Source: Albifimbria verrucaria (Eukaryota; Ascomycota; Sordariomycetes; Hypocreales; Stachybotryaceae). From it: a stretch of 64,000 bases of DNA. Shown here in pieces: positions 22,790-35,280 of this stretch. The stretch lies in NCBI GenBank assembly GCA_020081605.1, contig JAHREC010000016.1, positions 558,001 to 622,000 on the forward strand. The letters run 5' to 3'. The notes beneath the pieces are model-generated. The model saw only the letters and a list, made by a program, of their open reading frames with translations, was not told the DNA's origin and searched no databases. Numbering within the stretch: position 1 is the first letter of the stretch; each line of letters opens with the position of its first letter. The position numbers were made by a program, and so were the translations under genes.

Positions 22790-24880
22790 TCACCCCTCTA
22801 TCGTCGTGTCATATGGACTTCCTGTTTCGTCATCTGCCGTGGCATCAACAGGCAGCAGGTCAGCGTTGGCGGTGGACAGCAGATGCGGGTCATCCCAAAA
22901 CGCCCACAACCTCCAGCCCTCTGCATCAGCACCGTCATTTTCGAGACGCATGGAGAGAGTAGGATCCAATTCCAAAGGATATGTTCGAATGCTGGCTGGT
23001 GTATCATCGTCAAGGCGCTGCTTGGTGTGGGTAGGCTCGCTGTAAACTGGTGTCGGCATCCCACTGAGCGGTGCAAGATTGATCGAAGCTTCCAACTCGA
23101 GATGGTTCTCACGAGCGGTGTCGACAGTCTTATCTGACGAGATAACCTGACTATATAGGCGCTCCGCCGTACTCAACACGTCAAGCCATCCTTGACCGAC
23201 CGGCCACAGGTCGCATATCCTTCTCAAGTCTTTTACGCTCTCTGCAGCTCTCTCCTCAGCAGGTCCAGCAAACTCTGGCCCAACGAATTGTGAGAATGAC
23301 ACCGCATAACGGTTCATAAGAGCAGACACAAAGGCGCACAGGCCTGTGAAAGGTGTATGTATGGCCGCACCCGCATGGCGGAGGTCTCTCATAATGTTGG
23401 ACATTTGTGCTGCAGCGTCAAAAGCTCATCTCGGTTTTGCAACCAAAAGCCTTCGGGCGCATATTCCTTCAATAATGGTGGGTCGATGGGACCTCTCGGA
23501 ATAATTTCCTCTAGAGGCATAAAAGGAACGTATTCACGGCATAAAAACAGCAGGCTGGAGGGGACAGATAATTAGTAACAGTTTGCAGAGTCTTGAACAA
23601 CCAGCAGACCTACCTCAGGTAGTATATGAGGTTGATGTATCCAAATGTCTCTCCACGTCTCAGGTGAGCATGTGCAGAGACTTTGGTCTCGGGATACCTC
23701 AGTCGTGGCGCCTGTCTCTCTCTCCACCTCATCAAGCTCGACTTCATCCGCGCCCATTCCGAGCCCTCACGCCACGGTGAGTTATGCGGTTCGGTCATAC
23801 CGTAACCTTTTCGTCCGCCTTCTACAACCCAACTATGGATGCGCGACCATATTTGCAGGCCCTGGATGATGATGGAGAAACAATCGCTGGCACCAAAACG
23901 TGCATCTTGTGACTCTTGGAACTCCGTAAACATGGGTGCCTGCGCAGAGACTGTGTCGAATGCATAGTCTTCGTCACTCACAGGCAATGGTAACCTCATA
24001 TCCTCTATGCGAAAGATCGACGGCCGCTGTGAACCGCAGCTTAGGAGCTTATCCAGTGTGAAGCAGCTCCAAACCGTCCTCTTGGCCAGTTCCGAGAGGT
24101 TCTTACCGCCCCTTGCTACGGCTACATGCAAGATACATCCTTGTGCCATACGTGCAGCAATGCCCGCGTACATCCAGGCTCCAAACCCATTGCCCTCGCC
24201 CCAGGCATACAGCGCCATGATGAGGTAGGTCTGGACAAGAACCGGCTCCGCGCCAGGGCTGGCCACGCGCCGCTGCAGCTCCCGTGTCACCACGTCAGCG
24301 CACTCGGTACTCGTGGGACCGGATGAAACCAGGTTGTCCACATGGTAGCGTTGTCCCACGGCAAGGATGGCTACATGGCGGAGCTTGTCGAGATGGCTGG
24401 GAGTTCCGCGACTGCTGTCGTGGTCGCGAGGATGCAGGAAGCCGAACTCCGGGAACTGGGCCTGGAAGACGGCTGTGGCACGAACAATCGCATCTTTGGG
24501 GATACGATCAAAGAACTTTGCAACTTCACGGTCTCCGGCCTCGGCGTCTCGAATGGTATAAGACGAGGCATGCTTGGCTGGTTGGTCTGCAGTACGTGAT
24601 ACCGATCCACGAGGTTGGCGATTGATGACTGGTCCACTCAGCACACACGACGCCGTGTTCTTGCTTTTGACGCAACCTCTGCAGGGTGGGCTTCCATCGT
24701 GGATACACTTCACCTTTGATTTGCTATAATGGCATGTCAGTCAGTCACAGCGTGGATGAGACGAATCGTTCGGGTTTGAGCAGTACCGGCAGCTGCGAGG
24801 TCGAGTCAGTTATGGAGCCCACACGCTGTGCTACGGGGATCTAGAGGTGCCTACCGCTCACATGCGATAGTGCTTCGCAT
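22790..24880 (-). CDS. Zn2Cys6 fungal transcription factor, with a 6-nt microexon and one frame break
   Basis: A nuclear binuclear-zinc-cluster regulator with a fungal-specific middle homology domain. Exons: 24880-24855, 24792-24787 (6 nt), 24723-23614 and 23554-22790. Splicing gives ACERCRKSKVKCIHDGSPPC-RGC, a standard C-x2-C-x6-C first half, completed downstream by C..C within KSKNTASC. Introns (62, 63 and 59 bp) have CTGAC branch sites. The middle domain reads PEFGFLHPRDHDS, MALYAWGEGNGFGAWMYAGIAARMAQG, then LAKRTVWSCFTLDKLLSCGSQRP. A frame change in the T run at 23420-23423 is consistent with one missing base, giving about 635 aa. An in-frame ATG at 25045 could extend the start, but the region looks like leader. 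The target genes are unknown; the neighbouring aminotransferase is a candidate. Confidence 0.85.
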
Positions 24881-25045
24881 TTTCCGAGACGCAATGGCTA
24901 TCAGAAAGCCTAGGTTGAGGTGGTGAAGGTGTGAGGTTCGGAGATACGACAAGGGACTCGGGAAAGACGCCAAATGCGAGACCCGAGGCCGTTTCTTGGC
25001 TGACTCAGCTTCATGTTTAAGCATCAAATAGACGCTCGATTCCAT

Positions 25046-25528
25046 GAGATCGCCACATGGCCATCAAAGTATATTCAGCCGCATTTATAATGCGTGCTGA
25101 CCGGTGACGAAGTATAGCAGGCCAACGAAAGATGACCTTACCAAAGCTCCGTCTTGGCGGGTTTCTTCTAACTCATTTAGACGAGAAAGTTGACAAATAC
25201 CGGTGTTGCCCCCATGTGCTCGCTCAGGCTACTATGCGCATGTGATGCTGTTGTTACAACTCATGGGCATCACCAACTCCAGCTCCAACGAAACAACACA
25301 TTACTCTCGTCAGCTAGACTATATAATAGCTTGATTACTTACGTGAAAATTGTTTTCGTTCTTTTTTCACATTCGGATATCCGGTGATTGTTGGTCCCAC
25401 CGTATTTCGTAATGCTCTGGCGTAACGCTCCATTAGTCTCAATCCACCACCATATGTTTCCTTGCTGAGCTCTTCACACGTCGTCTCCACCAATCCTCCT
25501 CAAAGCAATAACACTTCACGACATCAAC
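25046..25528. other. divergent intergenic region between regulator and NAT
   Basis: A shared promoter region between the minus-strand Zn2Cys6 gene and the plus-strand N-acetyltransferase. No further motif is supported. Confidence 0.4.
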
Positions 25529-26560
25529 ATGACTTATTCACAAGATCAACTCTCTCAGTACCTCGCTCATATATCCTATCCTTCCTCTAAGCATCCGACT
25601 CACGATCCTCTCGCATTTCTCACTGAGCTCCAAGCCCACCAGCTATGTCGCGTTCCCTTTGAGTCAGTGTCACTGCACTACTCGACGTATCGCACGCTTT
25701 CGCTCGACCTCGACGATCTTTTCGACAAAGTTGTTGTCCGCGGGCATGGCGGCTATTGCATGGAACTAAACGCCTTTTTCGGCGGTATCCTGCGCGCATT
25801 GGGCTTCACCGTCTGCAGTGTCGGCGGAAGAGTCAGGGTTGGTGAGAGATATACCGGGTGGTGAGTTGTCTCTCCTCAGGTCGGGCAAGTAACACAATAA
25901 GTTTTGAAACTCATGAAATGCCTTACTAGGAGCCATATGGTCAATATTGTCACCATAAATGACACCCGTTATCTCGTCGACGTTAGCTTTGGCGCGGACG
26001 GCCCAACCCATCCTATTCCTCTGACATCCGGTTACACAAACAAGAACGTATCGCCTCATGAGCTGCTTCTTGAGTACCGCGGTCTTGGCCAGCACACTGA
26101 CCCCAACCAGCGTGTTTGGGTCTACAGCACGCGTGAACCATCGTCTGCTCCCGCCGATGGAGCAGAATTAACATCCTGGCAAGAGCGTTACTCTTTTATA
26201 GAGATCGAGTTCTTCCCGGAGGACTATGCTGTCATGAACCTCTCCACCATGACACGGCCTACAAGTTACTTTGTCCAGACCGTCCTCGCCTCCGTCTTTT
26301 TACCCGACGAGAAGTCCGGTCGTCCCGTTGGCGTGCTGACGTTACATAAGGACGAGGTGAAGCGACGTAACCGCGACGGCAGCATCGAGGTGCTCGAGAA
26401 GCTGCATAATGAGGAACAGCGAGTGGAAGCACTGGAAAAGTACTTCAAAATTGCTCTCAAGGATAGTGAGAGAAGAGCGATCAAGGGTGGCCCACTGAGC
26501 TACGAGGGCCGTAGAATCATAGCTCACATAAGATCTCAACTGTATAGGCTTCACACCTAG
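25529..26560 (+). CDS. arylamine N-acetyltransferase
   Basis: Transfers acetyl (or malonyl) from CoA to arylamines; in fusaria such enzymes detoxify plant benzoxazolinone breakdown products. Two exons, 25529-25860 and 25930-26560, around a 69-bp intron (GTGAGT..CTAG) give 320 aa with no frame break. The catalytic triad is visible: Cys77 in HGGYCMELN, His113 in SHMVNIV (created at the splice) and Asp128 in YLVDVSFG. The N-terminus follows the family pattern (LAHISYPSS, LTELQAHQLCRVPFESVSLHY). Cytosolic; no signal peptide. It sits head to head with the Zn2Cys6 regulator, with a shared upstream region, which may hint at co-regulation. Confidence 0.93.
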
Positions 26561-26586
26561 TAATATGAACCCAAACTCAGAGCCCA

Positions 26587-27357
26587 TCACAACCATCCTG
26601 TTTCAACAATCTTCCACAAATAACCATCCACCTCTACCGTAGCTCCCTCGCACCATTCTGCTTCCTCTTTCACCGCTTTCTCGCAGGCCAGAGCCCGCTG
26701 TCCCATCATCACAGTCTTCTTCCACCCCTCGTCGCCTTCCTCCCACCTCTCTACTGTGATCTCATCGCCGTCTCTCAGCAACCCTTGACAAAACTGGCCA
26801 AGTCTCACCACACGTCCTCTCATCGTTCCTGGTTCGTTCTGTGTTTCCAGGACGACATATCTCACTCCGTTTCCTGAGCCACGCGGTTTGACGCTTCGCC
26901 AAACCTCTTCGTAATCAGTTACTGATCCTGTTGCAGGGTTCACCATGCTGCCTTTCTCGAGTACCAATCCACCAGGTTGCTCAAACTCGTCACCCTCGTC
27001 TGTGGCATTCTCCGCATCCTTGGTGCGTGAGTCAATCCAATGCGTCCAGCGACCACATGAGATCTTCCCGCCACGGCCATCGTCTCTCTCAAAGGATGAT
27101 GATGTTCCTGCAATGCCCCAGTCTAGCCTCGACAGAGGTATGGTGCCTGTCATATTAGTTATTGCGCATTCATTTAATTCGCCTGGAAGTCGTGACCTAC
27201 TGGTTTGGCTTTCATCGGATTCATTTTCTGAAGTTGAGTGCAAGATGCGCAAGTCCACAAATCTCCGCTGCGGGGAGGTCAACACTATTGTAGATGTTGG
27301 CTCGCTCGCGTCGTCCGGAACCCATCGAATGGAGTCTCTAACAGAAATAGTTCCCAT
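26587..27357 (-). CDS. HRI1: HRI1-like protein
   Basis: Homologue of yeast Hri1, a small beta-rich protein known to interact with the kinase Hrr25; its biochemical role is unclear. A single exon of 256 aa from ATG at 27357: MGTISVRDSIRW, then EPTSTIVLTSPQRRFVDLRIL, LDWGIAGTSSSF, RWTHWIDSRT, LVLEKGSMVNPATG and TDYEEVWR, all as expected for the family. The upstream in-frame stretch lacks an ATG and is probably leader. The frame is intact. The gene converges on the N-acetyltransferase with only about 25 bp between stop codons. Confidence 0.88.
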   Translation of the reverse strand: MGTISVRDSIRWVPDDASEPTSTIVLTSPQRRFVDLRILHSTSENESDESQTSRSRLPGELNECAITNMTGTIPLSRLDWGIAGTSSSFERDDGRGGKISCGRWTHWIDSRTKDAENATDEGDEFEQPGGLVLEKGSMVNPATGSVTDYEEVWRSVKPRGSGNGVRYVVLETQNEPGTMRGRVVRLGQFCQGLLRDGDEITVERWEEGDEGWKKTVMMGQRALACEKAVKEEAEWCEGATVEVDGYLWKIVETGWL

Positions 27358-27972
27358 CGTTCTTTCTAGTGATGAATGAAGACTATTAAAGGCCTCTATT
27401 AGTTGAGGAGGGATGGCTGAAGTGGAAGTGGTTGCGAATGAACAACCACTTGAGTCATGCGAATGCAGGGTAAGTTTAGACGTAGGTTCCACTTGGGCAG
27501 CCACTTATACTCTTCCCCATGTCTCAAGTGCTGAATCAATGTCTTAGCATTCAACAGAATTAAGTTAAAATGGCTTTTCGACATGTTTACAAGTGTCAAA
27601 AGAGGCATTGGTTGTAACCAATTTTGAGTCAACGGAAACCAATTCCTATCGCTAGCACTTTCAACGTGAGATAGAGTTACGATAATCATAGTCGGCAAGC
27701 ACTGCTGCCGCTTGTTTTATTGCTTAAATTCTTCTTTCATACGTCTTACGTGTGTATCACCCGTGGACAGTGCTGTAACCACTTCCACATTAAATTACTG
27801 CAACGACACAAAAACCGCCGGGGTATCACTCCTCTCAAGAGTACAGTCAGTTCGCCTTGGGAGCCCTCACTCCTCTCAAGAGTACAGTCAGTTCGCCTTG
27901 GGATCCCAAATCGCTATTATCAATACACTGGAAGCAGCGACCAGAGGCCGCTGTTTCCGTTTGGATTCTCCC
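27358..27972. other. intergenic between HRI1 and the CNT transporter
   Basis: HRI1 promoter and leader on one side and the 3' flank of the transporter on the other. It includes the tandem duplication at 27826-27903. Confidence 0.5.
27826..27903 (+). repeat. perfect 37-bp direct repeat, 4-bp spacer
   Basis: Copies at 27826-27862 and 27867-27903 begin tcactcctctcaagag and end cgccttggga, identical over 37 bp. They lie just past the stop codon of the transporter, in its 3' region. Either a tandem duplication in the DNA or an assembly duplication. Confidence 0.85.
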
Positions 27973-29969
27973 TTACTGCGAGCCATCGGCAATGATTCGG
28001 GAGGCCTGGCCAGAGACGACAAGGCCAGCAACAGCAGCCGAGGTCAGCGTAGCGAAGACACCAGTGATCAGAGCTGAGACGGCAAGCTTGGCAACGTCAC
28101 CACCACGGGATGGGGCCAGTTGGCTCAGAATACCGATCTGGATACCCAGAGAACCGATGTTGCCGAAACCACAGACAGCGTAGGTAGCAATGAGAACGGA
28201 ACGCTCGGACATGTCCTTGTACTCGGGGCCGGTGGCAAGGGCACTGAAGGCGTTGTACTCGTTCTGAAGATAGGGTGTTATTCATCATGTTTTATCCACA
28301 AACATCCAAGATTCACGTAACGAAGGAGAAGCATGTAGAGGATTTACTTACGGTGATGACCTTCTCAGCGATGAGCTTGGCAACCTTGAGGATATCAGAG
28401 TCGGCATGCTGGCCCTCCTTGGGGTGCTTGATACGGGGAACACCAAGCAACCAAGCGACAGGGTAGAAGCAGTATCCGAAGATGGTCTGCAGAGTCAACT
28501 TGGGGTCGTTGATGTTGAGGTAGCGACCCCACCAGGTCAAGAGACCGTTAATCAGGCCGACGACAGCGAGGATGCAAAGAATAGAAGTAACGATGGAACC
28601 GGCAATCTTGATACCCAGGAGAGCACCGTTGGCGAAAGCGTGCAGAGCGTTCTCAGCCTTTTCCTCTGTCTCCTCAGGAATGACGACACGACCAGCGGTG
28701 AGGGTTTCCTCGACCTCGGGGTAACGCAGCTTAGAGATGGCCAGCGAGGCGGGAATGGACATGATGCAGGAAGAAACGAGAACCTCGGCGTTCAGGCCCA
28801 GCAGAATGTAACCAGCCAGAACGGAACCGGAGATGGTAGCGAAACCGCAGGTCATGATCTGGTGCAGCTCGGCCTTGGTCATGTGAGGGACGAAGGGCGG
28901 ACCAACATGGCAGATTCACCTTGACCAATGAAGGGCGTAGCAGCAGCGACGACGGCCTCGGCACCGGAGACACCAAGAGCCCAGAAGACAAAGGTGGCCA
29001 TCTTGCGGACGAACCATTGCAGGAAGCCAATGTAGTAGAGGACCTGGACAACGGAGATGAAGAAGATGATGGCGGGAATGACACCCCAGAAGAACATGGG
29101 CAGCTTGGATGTCTCCTCGTTGGTCAAGAAGGCCACACCATCACGGGCAAAACCCAGGAAGTCGCTGGCGCGTCCCGCAATCCACTTGAAGATATCCAGA
29201 CCGACCTGGGTGCGCAGCACGAACAGACCAATGATGTACTGAGACAGCATGCCAACGATGACGGTGTGCCAGTTGATACGGCTACGGTGCTTGCTAGTCG
29301 CCCAGAAGCCGAAGAGGATAACAGCCAGACCAAACAAGCTGATGGCACGGTTCTCGCGGGTGTTGTCGGCGCTCTCCTCAGAGACGAAAGAGCCAACAAG
29401 GATAACGGCGATGGCACCGGCGGCGCCGACAAGGGTACGGAACTTGGCGGGAATAAACTGGATAATCTGGACGACGGTGCGCTCCCAAACCCAACGAATG
29501 GCCTGGGAGGCGTAGCGGCTGGGGATATAGTAGGTGATCAGGCGGATCATGATAGCCAGCCACAGCAGGAAGGGCACGACCCAGTTCTTGTCCTTTCGGT
29601 GCAGGATGAGCGAGGCGATCCACCAGCCGGTGAAGAGGCCGAAGATGAAGAAGTGGATGAGAGGACGGCGGTAGCGGTAGATGGGACCGAGCTTGGCCCA
29701 GCGGCTCGTCGTCGTCGGCGCGTCGGCACCCTGGGCATGCTGCGACTCGGAGTCGACCTCGCCGTCGGAGCGCATCATACCGGCCTTCTCGTTCTTATCG
29801 TTGTCGCTCTGGTATTCGGGCGGGGTCTGGGTCTGGGCGCGGGTCACGCCGTGAACCTGATGCTTATCGCTCTCCATCAGGTGGGGAGCGACGTCGGGCG
29901 CAATCACGGCGTGGGGGACAGGTTGCTGTCGCCGGCCGGGGCCGTGTGGTGGGTGTTGTGGTCGGCCAT
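27973..29969 (-). CDS. concentrative nucleoside transporter (CNT family), two frame breaks
   Basis: A plasma-membrane importer that drives nucleosides inward with protons (or sodium). The long cytoplasmic N-tail is acidic and polar (SDNDKNEKAGMMRSDGEVDSE). About ten or more membrane helices follow. CNT blocks are clear: FWGVIPAIIFFISVVQVLYYIG, GVSGAEAVVAAATPFIGQGESA, MTKAELHQIMTCGFATISGSV, and near the end TYAVCGFGNIGSLGIQIG. An 88-bp intron (28351-28264) splits the last part. Two frame changes, at the G run 28895-28897 and near 29907, each fit one missing base; corrected length is about 636 aa. The start ATG at 29969 follows the sequence cgcaATGGCC. Upstream lies an unusually long gene-poor interval. 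Confidence 0.9.
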
Positions 29970-32900
29970 TGCGGAAGAAGAGACACACTCTCAGGCGCAA
30001 AGAGCAGAGCTGACCAGGGACAGATCAATTGACCTCGCTAGACTTCTTGAGTTGACAAGAAGACCCAAGACAGACACAGCAGATGTCACAACAGTACGTA
30101 GTCCTTTCTCAGACACGCGCACGGGAGGTGAAGCTGTGGTTCGGAAGCTCTGCTTTTCTTCTTTTCTCCGAAACAATTTTCCCCTTATGGGTCGTGTTTG
30201 CAAGAATTCTTTTTCCTTTACAAGAAAAAAGAACCAAACAAAACACACACGCGATTCTCACAAGAAGAACCGCGGGATCTTGAAAGGGTCGGAGGCGTGA
30301 GGTGTGAGAGGGTTGAGGCGGAGGGATGCAACAATACAATCCTGCTAAGAGAAAAAGGAAAAAAAAAAAAAGAGAGGGAGCAGAGGAGGCGTTCGTCAAC
30401 TTTTGTACCAAACAGGGCACTAATCAGCACACACACATGGGAAAGCCGTTGATTAGCTTGGGCTCTTGTCAAGCACTCGTCTCTTTCTGGGGCCGGGTTC
30501 CAGATCCAGATCCACAAGGACCACGGCTGGGATAAGGCTAGAACGAGACGAGGCAAATGATTAGAGGTGCGATAGGTACAGCACCGTAACAAAAAAAAGG
30601 ACCCTGTGTAGTGTGGTGGGTGTGTGTCCGTCTGTGGCATGGATCCGGTCTGATAGAGCCAGGGCATCCCACATCCCTCGCCCAACCCTTGAGCGCCCTC
30701 CCTCGCTCTTCTCCGTTGGACGCTCTCCGCAGAGATAGGCACGACAGCTGCTCCATCAGTACTAGCCCTGGAACGCCCAGTATCCAAGATCCAGAGCTGT
30801 ATGGCAGGGCAGATCAGTTGGCTGGTCGAACCAACCCTGTGCCCGGGAGCCGCCGTCCTGCGATGTCTGTGTGCTCTTTGTACGCCGTCCAGCTGTCAGT
30901 TCGCAGGCACGAGACCAGCTTCCTCCCTACCCCTCTCAAGCCACATCCCCCAGAAGTTCTCTGCGCCCAGGAGCGAGTGAGCTAAGCCAATTCTTACCGT
31001 TCCACTGGAAGATACGCGATCGTGGGAAATGGGGACCCAGTGTGGAACCAAAGGGGCGAGAAAAGTCCTTAGCGTCATCCATTGTCCAAGCAGTCCGTCC
31101 AATTCAATGCCACGCTTTCCTGCTTATCAGAAACCAGAGCTGATAATGCTGTGATTCCCGTCTCTCTGGGATTGCCGAGATACCGCAGATTACTCTCACC
31201 AGGGCGACGTGAGTGAAGCTGATGATAAGTTTCCGACCTACCGCCCTATCGATACGCCAAACCAACCCCAAGCCCATGTAAGAGGACAGCCACTATAGTG
31301 TACTGTAGTGGGAGGGATGACAAGACGAGCCCGATCTTTCCGCTCCATTCCCGCCTCTGCCTGCAAAACACCCAAGCCAACTAACTCAGCCAGTCCCGCG
31401 CCGGCAGACACCGCGTGTGGCGTCCTCTTGTTCCTTTTCCCCTCCTTTCACTCGTGTCTTGGTGCAAACGTCGGTGGCTTCTTGGTCGAAAACCTTTCAT
31501 GTCCCAATTAGGTAATTTCCACAACCGGATACAGCATCACCACCGCACTGCTGTACCACTCCTCTCTCTCTCTGTCGTGCTCTCCTCCATGGCCGCCTTC
31601 GCCGGTGCAACAAAGATAAGAAATGGCCAAGGCGCGCCTGGCAAGATAACACTGAACGCACGTGTCAGCAGCGCCCACGAAAAATCTGCACACGGCGCCG
31701 TTTGCCTCTGGTTTCCCCATCCATTCCCAGCGACCCACCCGGACTAAAAAGCCCTTCGGTGTCTCCAGACGCTCGATGCCTGTTCTGGAAGGTTATCAGA
31801 CAAGGGCCTGCCAAAGGGTCCAATGGCTTGCTCCGACGTGCAGCAGGGAACGCCAAGGGAGAGACGCCAGGCGACGCCTCCCGAGAAAGCCCCCGGCCCT
31901 AGCCCAATGCATGCATGATTCCACCAGCAAGGGTTCGCCCCAGGATTTCTCTCTTGTCCACTCAAGTCTTGCCTGCTCTAATCGCTGCGAGGTCGATTAC
32001 TGGGGAACTGATAACTGAACGGGCGCTTGGGCGACGCCTATATCCAGATTCGTCACCGGGACTGCCTGCCTGTCTTACACACACCTGCAGAACAACGATG
32101 CGTCTATAGGTGCTCGATTCTGGCACTTTATGTCTGAATAAGCTCTCGTACTTTTGATGATCTTTGCTCAGCACACCCTCAACAGCATAGCTGCACATTC
32201 ACCCACCGCCCTTCCATTTGCCGTCGCCTTTGCTCATTCATTCATTCATTCATTCTCCCCTCCTGCCTACCCCTGCATAGAGCTCTCATCGACAATCCCA
32301 TTCAGCAGCTCCAAGCTCCAGCATTACCCCGATCCAATTTCATTATCGTCATGACCTTGTCCAACCTGCTCTTGGCTTGCATGCACCCGTAGCAGCATCC
32401 CTCCATCCCCACACCACCATCCTTCATGGCCCGTTCCCCATCCCCATGTCCAGCTAGTCCGTCTTGAGGCCCAGTGTCCGGACAAAGACGAGACGATCAA
32501 CTCGAGCTTCTTGACACGGACAAGGGACACGCGACCACAGGCCCCCAATCGGAGATGCGCTGCCAGACCTGGCATGGACTCGCCCGAGACCAAGTAAACC
32601 ATCGTGCCCTCACTCGCGCACTCGTGCCCTTTTTGTCCATTGCCCTTGAATCTTATTCCTTCCCGACAGTAAGCGCCCATATTCCCTACCCAGCTTGCCC
32701 CCTGCTGGGAAATTTATCAGGCCAGGAACAATCACCAACCGGGGAGCGCCCAGCTTCCATCGTTGGTTCGGACCCTCGCTGCAGCTCTTGACTTCCGCCG
32801 TCACATCGCATGTGCATCCTCGGTCTACCTCTGCCCTATACATATTTGAGCCCACATATCTCACATGCAATGCATGCAGGTGCAAAAAACGGTGACAGTC

Positions 32901-34640
32901 GAAGAAGCATCGTGGGTAACGGGACCTTTGATTGAATGCTGACCATCCATCAGCTTCCCCAGAAAACTTAGCAATGGCGTAGAAGTCAATTCCCATCCGC
33001 CGTTGGGAGCAACACGGACCGGCTCAAGCCTAAGCACAAAGCTGCCTCCCAATAGTCGTCACATATTCGTATCTATTACATACCTTGGTTCTTCTGGTGT
33101 AACCGCCGTCTAATTAAAGATCCGCTCATTTCCTGCTTATCTGGCAATAGTTCCCAACTCACCCACCTAACCCCAGGAAACCGCCCCAAACCCACCCAGC
33201 TTATCATCGTGTCCCACCGTGTTCCAGACCCCCGGCCCCGGAGGTCCAAGCTATCCCGCCATGTTGTTGCGCTAGTCATTGCCCCTTCTACTCTGAAATT
33301 ATCAAACCAAGCAACAGTAGCGCATCTCAAGCGCGGTCTTGTCCGGTTGGTATGATGGGCATGACTGAGAATGTGTCTCAGATGATCAAAACCTGCGCCG
33401 GTCTCCGATCCAGGGCCTAGCCCAACCCCACAGATCCACCAGCCTTCCGCACCTTTCTCTCCAATGTTTCGGTGCGAGATTGGAAAGCAAAGCTTGTCTC
33501 TACCGCGGCGTCATAGTACCAACCCTATGGTAAGTAAACTGTCGATAAGGCGGAGATGGCCGGCTGTGATGTTGCTTATCTGCATGCCGCCCCATGCTTT
33601 CGATCAAAGGGACCCAGTATTCTGATACGTACTTGATAGCGCAGTAACGGCCATTGCCTTGCCTGTTTTCATCATGCCTAATTCCATTCATGAGTTTGGT
33701 CTTCCTCTACAGCGGTTGCTGAAGATGACCCGTGCTGAGAAATTCCCATCCTTAGATCTAACTAGTCGTTATGTTCATCGTCAGCCTCCTTTCGACTCCT
33801 TAACAGATCATCTGAACAGATGTTTGGTATGCTCTGGACTTGAAGCTCCAAACGGCCAACATGGCAGTAAGCAAAAGCAGTTAATCACAGTTATAGCACC
33901 GATACGCAATAGAACTGACTGTTTATTGTCATGATTGAGAGATGTATCTTGTTTTGGCCTTGCCGGTGCATCATACAGGAAGACGTCCCTTTCACACCAT
34001 CACCTCTGGTGGCAGTTATTCGATCATTACCCAAAATAAAGCTTGTATACAATTCATGGAGGCATCTCGGCTGTTCTTAGTCTTCCATGAAGTGCCATTG
34101 AACACAACCTAGCCCGTCCACGCTGCTCCAGACCGCCTCGAGGCATGTCTTAGTTTTGAAACTACGAACTAAAATCTAAGGGTTGATAGTTATGACAATC
34201 GATAGCACACGTAACAAGCCTTATTTTTCTTTGACGGCTTACCACAATTTCGTCCTATTAGAATCTTGTTAGAAACTCCAATTGGGTCCTTGGAAAAGTC
34301 TTGGGCATAACAAGAATTGCATTGTTCTATCACATGATCATTCGAACCTCCCAAGAGAGCCAAAGTGGCTACTAAGATGTTCAGGGTAGATCACATACAT
34401 CCAAGTGCCGAATCTATTATGCTTGACCTTCAGGTCCTCTTCATGTTAACCTGCAGAGTATCATGCTAATGAGACACTTCCGTTTTAGTAACATGTGTGC
34501 TATATCAAACCATGGTAAATAGTAGAACTATCTTCTTGTTCAATAGTTACAAATTGGTCGAACGTGAGGTGTCTTTAATGGTGCAAGTTTGACAGCTAAA
34601 ACTACGAGTTTGCTGACCTTTCAAGGGTCGAAATAGAGGC
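29970..34640. other. gene-poor 4.7-kb interval upstream of the transporter
   Basis: No frame here shows a family motif. Features of note are an A13 run near 30359-30371, C/T-rich promoter-like sequence at 30,100-32,500 and an (ATTC)n microsatellite at about 32235-32255. From 34,100 on the sequence becomes AT-richer and looks decayed. Confidence 0.4.
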
Positions 34641-34674
34641 GATAAGTACTCGTCAAGACTCTAATGACCTTGCC

Positions 34675-35280
34675 TAGGACCGACGCGATGAGCTCTTTGA
34701 GGAGGCCATGAAGTAGCTCAATTTACTAACGACGTGCCTTGAAGCCGAAGAATTTGCAAGGAAAGTGTATGGGAAGACTGCTATCTTGAACTTTCCCTTA
34801 ATCATTGGCGGCTTCAATGTGCTGTATCCAATTCAAGCAGAAGGCCTCAGCGGTTTCTTATTCGGCCGCCGTGTCCCGACCAAGCATGGTATCCGGAGGA
34901 AAAACACTTTCAGATGCAGCTACTGCAAGTTATCTTGAAAAGTTCACCCAAAATCTGGTCCCCAAGCTTCTTCAGCATAGCGGGGACCTAGATATCAACC
35001 TGGTCTAGCGAGTTCCCAGCAAAGTTGCCAGCATCGAATGGCCCAGTCCTCTTCCGAATTTGGTCTGATGACTTTAGGCCAGTTAATGTTCTCATTGATT
35101 AAAGTGAAGACATTTAGGGCGTTATTGATTGGGAACTTACCCATACTGTGCCAACTCAATTAACCTCGACTCCTGGTTGCTATTACTTGAGGTGCCTGAG
35201 TTGTGGGACGACGGCATTCAAGACTGGATTCAGATTTATGAAAGACAACTGGGCCTGTGGCTTGGGGCTCCATAAAACAT
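34675..35280 (+). pseudogene. APH-type phosphotransferase relic with internal stops
   Basis: Reading the three frames together gives a broken aminoglycoside-phosphotransferase-like (APH) protein of the expanded fungal type. Recognisable pieces in order are LEAEEFARKVYG, FPLIIGGFNVLYPIQAEGL, a KTLSDAATASYLEKFTQ segment, DDFRPVNVLID with the catalytic-loop pattern, then GVIDWELTHTVPTQ (the metal-binding ID-W region) and LWDDGIQDWIQIYERQL. Several in-frame stops and shifts lie between them. Because real stop codons accompany the shifts, and the flanks are AT-rich, this one looks truly dead, possibly through RIP-like mutation. It has no functional reading frame. Confidence 0.65.

Noticed and set aside
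28921..30300. 459-codon open frame on the plus strand
   Set aside because: Antisense to the CNT transporter, whose family motifs are clear. The Gly/Asp-rich product is a shadow of its GC-biased codons.
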